Source: Pegea sp. RAD2-039 (Eukaryota > Chordata > Thaliacea > Salpida > Salpidae). From it: DNA of 64,000 nt. The stretch spans positions 62,001-126,000 of the forward strand of contig JAQGEQ010000338.1 of the NCBI GenBank assembly GCA_034620365.1, given 5' to 3'. A program made the translations under genes and the position numbers. The notes under the pieces were generated by a model. It was not told where the DNA came from. It searched no databases and worked only from the letters and a program-made list of their open reading frames with translations. Positions 47,586 through 61,414 of the stretch are shown in pieces. Within the stretch, counting starts at the first letter, position 1. Every line of letters starts with the position of its first letter.

Positions 47586-48774
47586 TTTTTTCCAAGGTAA
47601 AAATAAGATTTTGCGTTTATTTGAGATTGTTTGATGTTTACAAATTCCTTGTTAAAAAGTATAACTTAAATTTTCTTTTAATCTTTTGTTATGCATTTAA
47701 GTCAATATTTTTAACAAACAACCGTTTTTTTGCCCAATATCTATCGAACAAACTAATATTGTTTTTTGTAAGAACATCAGGATTGAGCGTTTTCTCTAAA
47801 TTGCTCGAAAGTTTTTAAATTCTGTTTTCTGTTAGTAATTTTCTTTTTAATTTCTTTTAAATATTTTAGGATTCATCATATATTAAATTCCTTACTTTCT
47901 TCATTGAGTATTTTATGCTATCTAAACAATTTTTATACAAACAATATGTTTTAAATTTTTCATGATCAGTAAGAAACAACTAAAATCTTAATTTGACGTT
48001 TTTAAAGACTGTTTCATCATAAATCTTTTCTTTGAATCAAAAATGAAAAATTGAAAATGCGAGTTATAATTTCAACAACTCTTAAATCTCTCTATAATAA
48101 TAAATAGATCTAAAATCTGTGAACTACTTCAAAACTACTGCATGTCGGTCAAAAATAATCAAAATATTCTTCCAATTAATTCAAAAATATAAAATTAGTT
48201 CCCTAATGACTTTTAATTTCCTTAATCTTTTGATCAGAAGATGTTTTTAAATCAATATAAGTGTTATCTCACCATACCATCTTATAAGTCAAATCTTATT
48301 GTAAAGAATGAATACGGAAGATATTAAACTTTTTGATAAATGGAGTTTGACGAAGAAATATAATGATTTTGATTAAACGATATAAAAAGGAAATAACTTT
48401 AAACTAATCAAGTGTTTTGTCATTTTTTTAGAAAGTACTAACTTAAAATTTTCCACCGATTCACTTAAATGAAGTTTCGTTGAAAAGTATTTCAACTCAA
48501 AATTATGTAAACGATTTGTTGTCATGAAAAAATGATTGAAAGATATACTTTTCATTACTTATAAACGTTGTTGCAATCTAGAGTTTGTGGGATCAAGCTA
48601 GAGTACGATATTTTTATAATTTTAATAATAAACTATTTGTTGACATATACTGCTTACACAGAAAATTTGACTTAAAGGTGAAAAGCAATTTTTATTGTAA
48701 CTTAATTATTGGTAAAACCAAAATTAGTATAAAATTGTAACAATATAAAATTTACCAAAATTTATTAGTTTAAA

Positions 48775-49195
48775 ATTGATCCCAAAAACTCTAAATTGTA
48801 ATCAATTAATAATAAATAAAAAGGTTGTAAAATCCATTGTAGTGTAAGAAACCTGTTATTATTTGTTTGAATTTGAATGACTTTAAACGAAAATTGATTG
48901 ATAAATACTAAGACTACTTTGAGTTTCAATTTGCTACAATTAGCAACATATAAATAATCTATGTTGAACATTTACTTTTTGACGTAAAAACATGTAACTG
49001 ATAAAATGACTGAATGTTTACAAATTTTTCAAAAAAAATGTTTTAGCTAAATTAGTAATTTCAAAACAGACATTTTAAACACATTTTTCAGTCTAGATAA
49101 TTATAAAACTTTCTATTCTCTATATTTTAGCAGAAATGAATTTAAAAAAATAGTTATTAAAAATTGTTATTTTACGCTACTTGGCGCAAAAGAGG
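48775..49195 (+). repeat. Dispersed repeat block (direct copy of 655-1100)
   Basis: Same order of landmarks as 655-1100: AAAACTCTAAATTGTAATC, ACATGTAACTGATAAAATGA, TTTTTCAGTCTAGATAA and CGCTACTTGGCGCAAAAGAG. Confidence 0.7.
49175..49189 (+). promoter_or_regulatory. CTCF-like motif
   Basis: CGCTACTTGGCGCAA at the end of the 48775-49195 repeat block; the homologous site at 1081-1096 is CCGCTACTAGGCGCAA. Confidence 0.4.
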
Positions 49196-49939
49196 TTTGT
49201 TTTTAAAAAATACTAAAATTAGCAATAAAAACTTTTTTTTTAAATTCTTAATTGTATTTAGCAATTTTTTGAAATTTTTAATCGAGAGTTTTGTTGAGGT
49301 TACCATTTGTAGACTGCTAATAATTGCTGATGTCAATAAGCAGTTGATTACCAAATTGATGGTTAGACTCAACAATTAGGCTCAATTAGTTTTGTTAGAC
49401 TCTCTTTGAGTTAAATTCTAACTAATTTCAGTTCTTTAATTTTATTTTAGGATTAGTTCAAACAGTTTGACGTTATTAAAACTTTTCTCTAGTTATTAGT
49501 AAACTGTTTGTATATTATTTTTAAATAGGATTTTACAAATGAAAATTTTGATTCGATTAGCGACAATTGTTCAACCAATCATTTATATATTTTAATAATT
49601 TATAATAATAACAATAATTTTTGATAATATAATAATGATAATTAATTTGTGTTTAACTCATTCAACTGCTACTTGGCAGTTTAAAATGTAAAATAATAAA
49701 GTTTTTTAAATAATCACACTGAACAATGTACCATTAGTTTCTATTTTATGAAATACTATTTACACTATAAAATTGTTTAATTTTCAGTTTTAATTAAAAC
49801 TTAAAATTATATAACAATAAATAAAAACAAAAAAATAATTTATTGAGAATGATTTATTAAGAAAAATAAAGAAATAAAATAACCGTTAAGATAGAAGTTC
49901 AGTTAAAAATGAAATTTTCAATAACATTATTGATTGATT

Positions 49940-50095
49940 AAAGCAATCGAAAAATTTACCGACACCACAAACGTAAGATTGAATGAAGATAATATATAAC
50001 CGTAAAGCTTACGTAGAAGTGATATCATTTTATTACTCATCTAGATTAAAGATACTAATTTGGAAGATGCACTCTTGCATCTGATTATCAACATT
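49940..50095 (+). repeat. Hairpin-ended repeat block, copy 2
   Basis: CGAAAAATTTACCGACACCA, CAAACGTAAGATTGAATG, ATATATAACCGTAAAGCTTA, and the hairpin GATGCACTCTTGCATC at 50066-50081, followed by TGATTATCAA. Confidence 0.75.
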
Positions 50096-50499
50096 TTTTG
50101 TGTTACATTTTTCTTTTACTTTTTAATCATTGATTTATTCATTTAAATCAACATTTTTTAAGAACAACAATTTTTCTGCATAAAATCTATCGTTACCACA
50201 AACGAAGATTATTTTTCATAAGAATATCAAGATTGAATTTTTTCTATAAATTGCTTAAAATCGTTAAAATCTGTTTGCTATTAGTAGTTTTCTTTGTGAT
50301 TTCCTTTAAATATTTTTGGGTTCATTATTCCTTATTTTCTTAATTGAGTATTTTTGGCTGTTTAAAAACTAAAAATACGTTTTCGCATTTGTAATGAGTA
50401 TTTTTTTACAAAAAATATAATTGTTTTGAAATTGGTCAATCGTTTTTAAATTAGATAAATTGTGAAGGTACTTGTTAACAGGATGTTACTAAAAATTAA

Positions 50500-50720
50500 A
50501 ATCGGAATATTTAAAAATGTTTAAAGTTTGTTGTTTACGGTGCTAGAAATCTAAACAAGTTTAACATTTTTTAAGAAAGTACAATGTAATCGGTGTACAA
50601 AATTACTGCATGTAATATCAAAACATGTTAACTTCTTTTACTTTTAATAAAGCAATTTGTTTAAGTTCATTTGAAATCTCAGACAATGCCAATTGAAAAA
50701 GTGTTAAAATGATATACATG
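50500..50720 (+). repeat. Partial fourth copy of the 1.85-kb repeat
   Basis: Shares AAATCGGAATAT, GGTGCTAGAAATCTAAAC, AAGAAAGTACAATGTAATCG and CAGACAATGCCAATTGAAAA with 2955-3170. Confidence 0.7.
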
Positions 50721-51612
50721 TTACTTAAATACATCAATTTGCAGATAACATTAAAAATTCAGTTCATTATAAAAACTATACTTTATTTAAACTTCAATGT
50801 TATTTGAAATAATTGGTTAATTTTAAATTTTATTTTTAACGATTTAACTATCTGTGCTTTAATGTACTTATTTATTTTACTTCTGAATTAATTAAAATTC
50901 AGTTTTTAATAGCTGAATTATTTTTTATCTATAATAAATTCTTTTCGTATTCTTTTAAAAACTTAAATATGGTGTAAAGTAAATTAGTAAAATTTAATAA
51001 TATCTAATAATTTTTAAAGTTTTTTCTTCCAAATATTAGATGTTAAAAAAATAGGAAAAAGTATTAACACATATATTAATATATATATATATAGAGAGAT
51101 TTTGATAATTAAGTGAAATCTTTACCACGCAATAATTAACTTTTATTATGGATAAAGTTCACAAACACGTACGTCTGTAGTCTAACAACATCATCAATTG
51201 ATTGATATAATTATTAAAAATATTGGTGTTTTTAATGTTATTCTTGGTCCAGTTCTAAATCTGTTTATCAGTAAAATAACTATTTTCATTTTTTCACTTC
51301 AAATCCAAAATTGAACTTTTTGCTGAAATTTATAAAACAAACAATCCTTAGATTTTAAGTTGTAAATATAAAAAGCGCTTTGCTAATCTACAAAAATATA
51401 AAACTTTCAAACATTTAAGTTTAACTGTATCTATAACATACGAACTGATATTTATATGGTGTAATATAAACTTTAAATAATACAGCAAGTATTTTTTGAT
51501 ACTTAAACACAAATTGATTTTGAGAATTTGAATACTTTATACAGTTTACAATAAATTAGCTATTTATTACTAGTCCAAATTCCAATGAAATATATTTGTA
51601 TGTTTTTTTATA

Positions 51613-51625
51613 CGCCACCTAGCGG
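51613..51625 (-). promoter_or_regulatory. CTCF-like motif
   Basis: CGCCACCTAGCGG, the reverse complement of CCGCTAGGTGGCG, in an otherwise AT-rich stretch. Confidence 0.45.
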
Positions 51626-52959
51626 ATATAATATTTTACTTACAATAAAAAAAATCTAAAACTTTAAAAATCTTCTAATAACTTACTTCAAAGATTTTTA
51701 TCTTTGTGTAATGGTTTGTGCTATTGTTTATTGTTTTAATATAAGATTCCACCGATTTATCAAAACTTTTCTATAATTTAAAATCCCAAAATCTTTTAGA
51801 ATATAAATCATTTCAACTTGTTATTCAATTTATTAGTTATCAACAACTGACTAATTTTACTGAAATAAAAATGTTATTTGTAAACATTTTGGCATTTTAT
51901 CGGTAGCATGATTACAACAATGTAATGAACTTCTAATGTAAATAATCTTTATTTCTTTATTTCTACAAAATAAAAACTAAATTCACTCAATTTATTTACT
52001 AATTAAACTTCTGTAGAAAAGTGTTTCAACTCAAAATTAAAATAATCTTTTTTTAATTACGCTATCAAGAAAATTAGATAATTGTACTTTTCCTTTAATA
52101 TATCAAATGTAGAGTTTGTGGGATCAAGTTCAAGATAAATATATTTTTTAAATTTTAATAGAAAATTTCTTGTTGACAAATAATACTTAAATCAAATTTG
52201 ACTTTACAGTTAATACATATATATTATCAATCTTTTTTCTAATTTATTTAAGCTTAAGTGGTATCATCAAATCTTGTATCTATGCTATTGTATGTATGCT
52301 TTAATAAAAAAAAATTAATTTAATTTAATTTTAATTTCTATCATTTTCTCTGTTTACCAGTATTGCAAACTGTATGATACTTTGAAATCATTTTAAAAGT
52401 TTCACATGCTTTTTATTATTATGCTCGACAATAAATTCAAATGAGATCAAATCTTTACAGAGAACAAGAACTTTTAAAAAAAGTTATTTAGTATTTTCTT
52501 AGATTGATCGTTATCAAAAGTTTTTATATTATCTCGAAAACATTGGAGTCAAAAAATGTATCTTCCATTAAAAGTAATTTAGGAAATTTAATTATTTATT
52601 GTAACCTTTTTTAACTGTTTATTTTATATTTGATTTTAAAAACAAAGGAGAAACTAACGGTCTTTTTATTTTATAGATTTTACAAGTTGTAAGCGTTTAC
52701 TTCAATCTTGGGAAAATAAATAAAAATTAAAAACTTATATTAGCGTAATCATTTAGCAAGAAAAGAACTTATTTAATATTTGCAAATTATTTCATAACAT
52801 TGAAATTGTAAAAATATTATCAAACAAGAGAAAAATGTTGTTTTAAAAAATTAAATAACTTTTTAAAAATTGAAAACATTTTAAAGAGTGCTTAAAAAGA
52901 TTTCAAAAATATTCTAAATGTTTTTTGAAATCTCAAGTTTTTTATTTTTTTGTAAAAAG

Positions 52960-54435
52960 AAAACAATTTGGTTTAATAGTTGTATAAACACATCTTTAGA
53001 ATTGTGAATTTGTAATTGGTGAAATATGTACTAGATCATGTCTATATATGTCTTGTATATATTAATTTACAAACAATTAATTTAAATACTTTGTGGCAAA
53101 ATCTTTTTCTGCTCTGTTATATAAACAAGTTTCTTCAAAATATTTGTGCTTTACTACAAGATTCAATATTTTAGAAGTTGTATCAAACAAGTCGTTTATT
53201 GAAGATTTTAAAACCATTTAAAAATTTTAATTATATGAAAACGTTATTACAAAAAAGTTACTTTTTTAAATTAATGTAAATAAACTGTTTATAAATGTTT
53301 ACAAATATTTTGACTTTTCTTATATTATTTGTAAAAAGTAAACAAAATAAAATGAACTGAAAAAATTGTTTGAAAAAACAGAAGTTTAAAATTCGTGCTA
53401 ATATTTAAAATAACTGTAAAAATTTTATATTTCTTAGTTTTATAAGTAATTGTTTAATACATAGATGTAAGTGTGCATCTTGCAAAAAACGTAGTGGTAA
53501 TAGTTTTTTCAACAATTCAGTTAATAGAAGAAATATATTGATTTATTTATGCTTATATATATGTAATTTCTAGATATATATAGATAATTTTTGTAAAATA
53601 TGGAAATTCAAGTTATTCAACTTATTTACCAATTGAATTTTCGTTTAAAAGTATTTGGACTCCAAGTTAAATTTTAAGTAGCCACTGATTATTGTTAAAT
53701 AAGGCATTTTTGAGTTTTTCAATATTAACACTTTGTCGCAATCTAGAGTTCAGTTGGTATGATTTTCAGACGAATTCTTTCTAAAATTTGTTATACGATT
53801 TTCAAAAACGTTTCACAATTATTTAATTTCTTTATTTTTCATAAAATTATGACATTAATACATAAAAACATTAATTTTTACTTTTGCTTTTATCGTTTGC
53901 GTTCTCTAGCAAATAAAATATCTTGAACATTAATAGTCTCTGGATAAATTACTTTAATGGTTTGTATGATTTGCAAATTATTTTGAAGATCAAACGAAAA
54001 TGATATCTGAGTCCTATAGTACTCTCAGTTTTTAAAACAAAAAGTCACATGGCCTTTGGTATATTTTTCATTGTCAGTACGATTGATCATTTTTAATTTT
54101 AGTCTTCTAAGTAGAAGTAAATTTAAATCTGAAATAAATAAAACTTCATAAGAAAAATTAAACTAATTTGGTTTGTATAATAGTAAACTTAAAATAAATT
54201 TTCTTATCAACTTTAAATCAAATTTTCTATTTGAAAAATATTTGTCAACAAAATGCTTATCAATAAAATTATAAAATTAATTTCATTTGAACTTGATCCC
54301 ATACACTTCAGATGGCAACAACGTTTATAAGAAATGAAAAGTAAAATAAAACTCAATCTTTCGTAAAGGATTGCAAAGTTTTTTAATTTGTAGTTAAAGT
54401 ACTTTACAACAAAACTTTAAATAATAAATAAGTTT
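52960..54435 (-). repeat. 1.5-kb dispersed repeat (inverted copy of 8450-9960)
   Basis: Inverted copy of 8450-9960. The block ends where the two copies diverge, near AACTTGAGTCATTATTTAA. Confidence 0.8.
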
Positions 54436-55039
54436 AATAACTTGAGTCATTATTTAATACAAAATAATTTTGTAAACATGTTGTTTATCTTGTTGTAAAT
54501 ATTTTCGATAAAATTAAAAACGTATTTATAAAACGAGCAACATTTAACGACGCCATAAACATCAGATTTTATGCCGATATTATATAAGTGTATAAATGAA
54601 GAATGAAGCAACAAGCAAATAGGATTCTCATATTTTTTAAAGATGCATATTTGCGTCTGTTTATCAAACAAGTTTCATTCATCGGAAGAATTGACACGAT
54701 TTTCATCTTTCTTAAGATTACTCGATATTTTACAATTCCGTTTGGTAGGAGAAATTCTCTTTTAAACTTTATTCATTTTTTATTTTCGGCACTTCAATAC
54801 AATTTTTTATACAGATGAAAATTAAGTTAAATTATTTCTACAAATAACAAAAGTTTGTATTTCAGTTACTCAATCAAATTAATGATGTAATTAGCCTTAG
54901 TTGTTGTTTCATTCATTCATCAAAATTCTAACTATTTTATTGAAACTGAAAATTTTATGCGTAATTACAGATACTAAGTCAAGGGAAAATATTCAACAAA
55001 AACTCAATAAAATCATCTTAATTATCTGTTGGCTTGCCA

Positions 55040-55465
55040 CATAAGCAAAAATTGAAAACTATTTCAATCAGTATTTTTGGTTTTAGCTGCTTAAAAATTT
55101 AGAGTTAAACTGCTTTTCAACAAAACTTCATTTAATAAATAAGTTGAATTTCTTCAGTTTTTATTCTTTACAAAAGTTGACATACAACAAATTTATACTT
55201 AGAGGTTTATTTCATTGATGTACACCTTTTAATAAAATTGTATATAATAATTACGAATAAAAACTTTTTTATTGAGAAAACTAAGTAATTCTACTAAGAA
55301 TTTTAGTTAAAATAGAAAACTAAGCGGCATACTTAATATTTATAATTAATAGATTTATAATTACACGTTTAAAATGCCAGATAAATAGTTTCTGTGATTA
55401 TTGATTAGAATAAATTTAAACCAATGTTGTAATCTACAAATAGAATTATGTTATTTAACCAAATA
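55040..55465 (+). repeat. Dispersed repeat block (direct copy of 1870-2300)
   Basis: Copy of the block at 1870-2300. It ends at AATAGAATTATGTTATTTAA. Confidence 0.6.
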
Positions 55466-55779
55466 ATTTTTTTGCTTTTACTTTTTTTATATGATTAAAA
55501 TTCTAATCGAAATTGCTTATGAGATTACTAAAATTAACTCCACTTAAAATATACAGATAATAAGATTTCTTACTTTTTCAATTAAAAAAACAACTGAATT
55601 TTTAAAATAAGTTGTCGAGTTTTTTTAAGCATACTTAATTTAAGTGTAGAAAGACATTAAAAGACATCATTACCCCCTAATTGATAACAGCAACAAGCTT
55701 ATCATTAGAAATTTTGTTCACTGTGGAAACTATTTTTTAAATAAGGTCTTATGTTGCATTTGGGAAATTTAGTTAATTT

Positions 55780-56150
55780 GAAATTTGATTTTTAACGATT
55801 TAACTCTGTATAAAAAATATTTACAAAAAAAGCCTTATCAATTAATTTTTAAAAACAAGAAAAACAAATAAAAATTTATTTTGCTATGTTGTACAAAACA
55901 TCCACCAATCTACAAATTGCACAATTCATTAAAGTGGTTTAATAAAATACTAATTATGTTTCTGAATATTGTTGTTGTAACCAAAATACACTAACCGCTA
56001 GGTGACGCACAGAGTAAAAAGAAAATATGTTATTTTTTTATTAAGAATTTAATAATAAAGATTTTTTCTTGACTATCTAAGCTATTCATAATAAAAAAGA
56101 TATTTTTTTAGAAACAGCTTTGATTTTGTGGAAATGAATTCAAGCATGTC
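55780..56150 (+). repeat. Partial third copy of the 1.85-kb repeat
   Basis: Shares CACCAATCTACAAATTG, ATTCATTAAAGTGGTT and TTCTGAATATTGTTGTTGTA, then the CTCF-like motif (55995-56010), with 3390-3660 and 58265-58540. Confidence 0.7.
55995..56010 (+). promoter_or_regulatory. CTCF-like motif
   Basis: CCGCTAGGTGACGCAC, one base from the best copy, in the same repeat context (preceded by TAACCAAAATACACTAA). Confidence 0.45.
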
Positions 56151-57885
56151 ACCCTAAAGTGAAAACAGCTTTTGTATATGCAATAAAATATATAATTAGC
56201 TTCTAATTTTCTAAAACTGTAAATATAATTTACAGTATACATAAAATTATTGCTAGAGATCAGCTGTAAAAATTATCAAAAAATTTGATAAACTTTTGTT
56301 AAAAACAGTAATTCTATTTGAAGTTTTCATTTCCACTATAGTGCGCTATCAAACATAAAAAAATATTTCAATCTTAATATAACTTCGAAACATTATATTG
56401 TTTATCTTGAAAATAGATTAAACAACTGAAATTAGTTATTATTATAAAAAGTGATTAACTTCATAGTATTTGATAAATTAGAAATATATCTTTGATGAGT
56501 ATGTAAACAAAGATTATATAGTCTTTAATTGTTATAAACAGTTTAAGAACAAAAAACTAACATGGCTTTAGACTGATTTCTTCGTATAACAAAATGGTTC
56601 CCTTTATATGTTTTAATAAATTATGTTTCAGTTTTAATGTCAAAATTATTATTTGAACATTTTTTGTCAACAAAAAGATTATTTTTATATGAAGAAAAAA
56701 ATAATTTCTCAAAGCTGGGTAATTCGTTTAATCTTGATCCCACAAACTCTAGGTTGTAATGAAGTAATATGAAATGAAAATTACATTTACATAACCAGAC
56801 CTCATATAAGAACTATATTAGATATTTGATACAATTTTGGAGTTGAAATACTTTTCAACGAAACTTCATTTAATAAATATTTTCTCTGCAAAAAATTATA
56901 GAAAAAAAAAATTAGGTTAAAAGTTTATTCCATTATTACAAAGATGATACTGAAAATGTGGCAGAATATTTTCTAATAGAAACCCTATTTTCAGTAAAAT
57001 AAGTATTTCTACTTCAAAAAATCTTTATAAACTAGTTTGATACAACTTCTTTCAAATTTTGAATCAAAAAATTTGAAGCACTGTATAAAATTATGAAAAA
57101 TATTATTATAAAAAAATTAATCTATATACAAAAATAGAAAAAGCTTATGCAAACGAGTATTTAATTTAATTGTTTGTAAAGTATTTTGATGTTTATTTTT
57201 TATAATTTAAAAAAAATTAATTAGAGTAATACAAAATTTTTAGAAAGTCGTCTTATTTAGATAGTGAAAAGCCTGATTCAGCCACTTTTAATTTATATTT
57301 GTTAAATTATCTAACTAAATATACTTTTTCTCTGTATTTATCTGCAATTAAACTGCAGATAAAACAATTGAAGAAACAGTTCTTAGTAATCCAGAACTTA
57401 AATTTTATTTACTAATTTACTATATTATTTCTATATTATATTACTATAGCTTAGCTAGTTTTATTTCTCTATTTTTAACATAAAAAAACATTTGTCACTC
57501 TAAAATGAGATGATAGTATAGAAAATAGTAATGAAATTTAACACTACAATATAAAATGTGAAAACAACTATTCAAAATTACTTTTCGATACTGGACACTA
57601 CTTCTTACAAAATTAACATTTAAAAATATAATTCAATTTAAGTTGATTTTTCTTTAAAACATTTATATTAATAAAAACTTTACAACTTTTACTTCAAAAT
57701 AAATATTCAATATCAAAATAAAATGCTAAATAATGAAGCTGCATTAGTTTTTATAGTAAAATCCAAATTAAATTTAATTAAATTTTTTTCGGTTTACAAA
57801 AATTGTTAGATCAGAGATCAACAAAATTAAAATTTGATATTTAATTAAGATTGTAACTAACTTAATTTTAAACAAATCATTTTTT
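56150..57885. other. AT-rich stretch without recognised gene
   Basis: One plus-strand CACAAACT repeat copy at 56735-56880 and a CTCF-like site at about 56333-56346. Nothing else recognised. Confidence 0.5.
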
Positions 57886-59717
57886 AAGAAAGTACAATGT
57901 AATCGGTGTACAAAATTACTGAATGTAATACTAAAACATGGTAACTTATTTTACTTTTATTAAAGCAAATTCTTTTAAGTTAATTTGAAATCTCAGACAT
58001 TGCCAATTGAAAAATTGTTACTAAATATATACGTGTTACTTAATAAAGAAAATTTGCAGCTAACATTAGAAATTATGCTTATTAAGGAAAATTATATATA
58101 AAAAAAAACTAAATTTTATATAAATTCTGATGTTATTTGAAATAATTAGTTAATTTGAAATTTTATTTTTAACGATTTAGTTCTGTTTAAAAATATTTAC
58201 AAAAAATAGTTTGATCAATTATTGTTTAATAATAAAAAATTAAAAACTATTAATTTGCTTTGTAGCAAGAAAAATGCACCAATCTACAAATTGTATAATT
58301 CATTAAAGTGGTTCAATAAAATACTAATTAAGTTTCAAATATTTGTTGTTGTAACCAAAATACTAATAACCGCTAGGTGGCGCACAGAGTAAAATAATAA
58401 AATTATAATTTTTTGATTAGAAAATAGATAAAATACATGTTTTACATGTTTTAGTAAATATCTAAACTAGTCACAAAAACAAATATTCACAATAAAATTA
58501 ATCATTTAGAAATTTAGAAGCAACTTTGATTTTGTAGATATGAATTCAAACATGTTACCAAAAATTGAAAAATGCTTTGTACCTGCCATAAAATAAATAC
58601 TTATATTAAACAACATACCACATCAAAGTAAAAAACAAATTATTCATTTCAGAAAACATATTAAAGCTTTTGTTTTGGAGACATGAAATGCTAATATTTA
58701 GATATCTAATAATGAGTAACAAGTGTCATCGATATTTAGTCGATTCCAAAATATCTTCTTTCAAAAGTTGAAATTTTAATTCTTCTACTTTTGCGAATTT
58801 GATTAATAAAATGTATTTTAAAACATTTATTTTTAAAATACTGCAAATATAAATTCGTAAGGAGTTTTAATATGAACGTTCTTTTCTATAGTTCTAAATA
58901 ACTTTCATTATATTTAATAAAATTTTCCTTTAATTATTTATTAATTAATTTATTAATTATTTTTTTCTCAATTAAAATGTTTAAATGCAATAAGATGCAG
59001 AATCTTTTATTAGAACCTTAGTTATATTTTGCAAATTAATTATTCTAGCATTATATAACAACTAGTTAAAAGTTTATTTTTAGTTTTCTATCATTTTTAT
59101 AACTTTTTTCCTTAAATCTTCCAACTTAAACAATGTACTTTCCATATTCATTATCTCACATCTAAAGCGAAATTGTTTATTTATATAATCTGAAAATTAG
59201 CAAACGAAGACTTGATAAAATATTAGTAATTTTATATCTTAAGTAAAAATATAGTTTTAAATAATGGAAAAGTACGAAAGAGAAAAATAATAAAAATATA
59301 ATAAATATAATGTATATATTTTATTTTTTATATAAAGTATGAGGCTAAAACCATGTTGAAACAAAGTTCTTACAAGGCTTTATTTATTCTTAGAATATTT
59401 ATATACTTTCAATTTTTTTTCATTTAAAATCATTATAAAAAAAATTCATTTAACCAATTTCATTGAGTTAATCAATATTTAAAATATTACGCTGATTATT
59501 ACAAATAATTTTCTGATGAATTTAGATAATTAGTGTTTTTATTACGAAATTAGAAATTAAAATTTGAAGAATAAATTGATGCAGAACACAATTACATTAT
59601 TTTATAATATCCTACATAATTATAAAAACGTTAAAATTTTTATTGTAAACGTTCTTGCAAACTCTATAGCATCGCTTAACTGTAAACAATAAAGTCTAAC
59701 TTTACAAAACAAAAGAT
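57885..59717 (+). repeat. 1.8-kb dispersed repeat, copy at right end
   Basis: Second full copy of 2945-4825 in the same orientation, with the best-preserved CTCF-like motif at 58370-58385. A third partial copy is at about 55780-56150 and a fourth at 50500-50720. The 63-codon frame at 59702-59893 lies past its end and has no support. Confidence 0.8.
58370..58385 (+). promoter_or_regulatory. CTCF-like motif, best-preserved copy
   Basis: CCGCTAGGTGGCGCAC closely matches the known CTCF core (CCASYAGRKGGCRS type). Related sites lie at 1081, 3501, 6746, 31825, 42373, 45069, 49175, 55995 and 56333 (plus) and at about 7961, 10951, 47152 and 51613 (minus). All that I could place sit within repeat blocks, most followed by AAAATTATAATTTTT. 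Binding is inferred from sequence only. Confidence 0.5.
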
Positions 59718-60754
59718 ATTAAGAAAAACTTCAACAAACTGATATAGTTGTGTTTTAATGTAAAATAGATAAAAAACTTAAGTAATATCATAAGAACATA
59801 GTGTATACAGTTCAAAACCCAGAAATATTTAGTAGATTGAAAAATCTGTATGTCAAAGTACAAACAAAGGTTTACTGAATATACACTGAGCATTAGATTT
59901 TAAACTAAATATAAATACTGAAGTCTCAAAAAGTTTTTTACGAAAATCATATGTATAGAAGCATATATAAATCAGTATATTTCTCCTATTAATAGAATTG
60001 TATAAAAACCTATTATGACTACGTACTTTGCAAGTTGCCCTTTTGCATCTGTTTATTAAACAATTATTTATAATAGTAAGAAATATAAAATTTTTACAGT
60101 TCTTTTAATTTTTAGCTCAAATTTTAAACTTCTGTTTTTTCAAACAACTTATTTTGGTTCATTTTATTTTGTTTATGTTTTACAAATAAAATAAGAAAAT
60201 CATAATATTTATAAGCAGTTTATTTACATTAGACTTAAAAAGTAATTTTTTTACTCATTGCATCAATATAATAAAATTTCAATTTAAATTACTTTTATGT
60301 TTCTATCTGTAGAGAACTGAAACTCAGGTTGCTAATTGAATTTTCGTTGAAAATTATTTCAACTCTAAAGTTAACCCTTCAATAATTTTCTAACGATTTG
60401 TTATTGTCTAGAGCATAAAAGATCAAGTTCTAACGAAATAATTTTCGTAGTTTTTATATTGAGCTCTATGTCAACAAAAAATAAATAAAAGATAATATTT
60501 TTTACTTTTATTGCTTATTAGCATATTTACTTTTAACCATCAATGTTGAAATTGTGTTGACTATAAACCTATTGCTTTATAACCATGATTCAGTATAATC
60601 AACATTATTATTTTATTAAGTAAATAGACGAAATTTTTTAATTTATTTTCAAAACTAAGAAAACCAAAGTAATTATTTTACTGTTACTTGATATTCAGTT
60701 GAACCGATAATATTATTATAACAATAATATTTTCAATAACATTATTAGTCGATT

Positions 60755-60910
60755 AAGGCGCATGAAAAATTTAGCTATACCACAAACGTAAGATTGAATA
60801 TAGTTAATATATAACCGTATAGATTTCGAATAAACAAGATCCGTACGATTTGGTACGCACTTATTCTAATAATTTTAGAAGATGCACCTTTGCATCTAAT
60901 TAAAAAAGGT
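60755..60910 (+). repeat. Hairpin-ended repeat block, copy 3
   Basis: ATTTAGCTATACCACAAACG, TAAGATTGAATA, ATATATAACCGTATAG, and the hairpin GATGCACCTTTGCATC at 60881-60896. Confidence 0.7.
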
Positions 60911-61414
60911 TTATATTATAGTAAAAACAACAAGTTTTATCGATTTGGCGAGATCGCTTGATGTTTACAAATTTCTTCTACAAATTCAAAATTAAATTTT
61001 CTTTTAAAGGTTGATTAACGTTTTCCGTAATTTAATAAAAAATTTTTGGAGCACATAGCAGTTTTTCATAATTATTAATGATTTTTAAGAAACGATAGAA
61101 ACTCATTACTTTTTCTTTAATTTAATGTTACACTCTTTTTTGAAAAAGAAAAGTACATGATAATAGTTAATATTTTTTATCATCTATTAGTTTATTTAGT
61201 TTAAACATTTAATGTTGAAGTTGGGTTGACTATAATGGTAATATTTTACCTCAATGATTCAATATCTTCTAATCTTGATTTTAATAAGTAATTCCATGAA
61301 AAATTTTTAATCGTTTTCAAAACTACAAAAAGCAAAGTAATTATTTTACTGATAATTGTTTTTAAATTGAGTCAATATTATCTTTATAACAATAATATTT
61401 TCAATACCATTATC

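Larger units (their letters stand above)
49200..52955. other. Repeat-rich AT stretch without recognised gene
   Basis: Contains one hairpin-ended block (49940-50095), a partial 1.85-kb repeat (50500-50720), a TA dinucleotide run near 51075-51093, a CTCF-like site (51613-51625) and an antisense CACAAACT copy (51960-52140). No gene seen. Confidence 0.5.

Noticed and set aside
49164..49379. Overlapping 71- and 67-codon frames on opposite strands
   Set aside because: Both are low-complexity Lys/Asn/Leu/Phe translations of AT-rich DNA at the edge of a repeat block.
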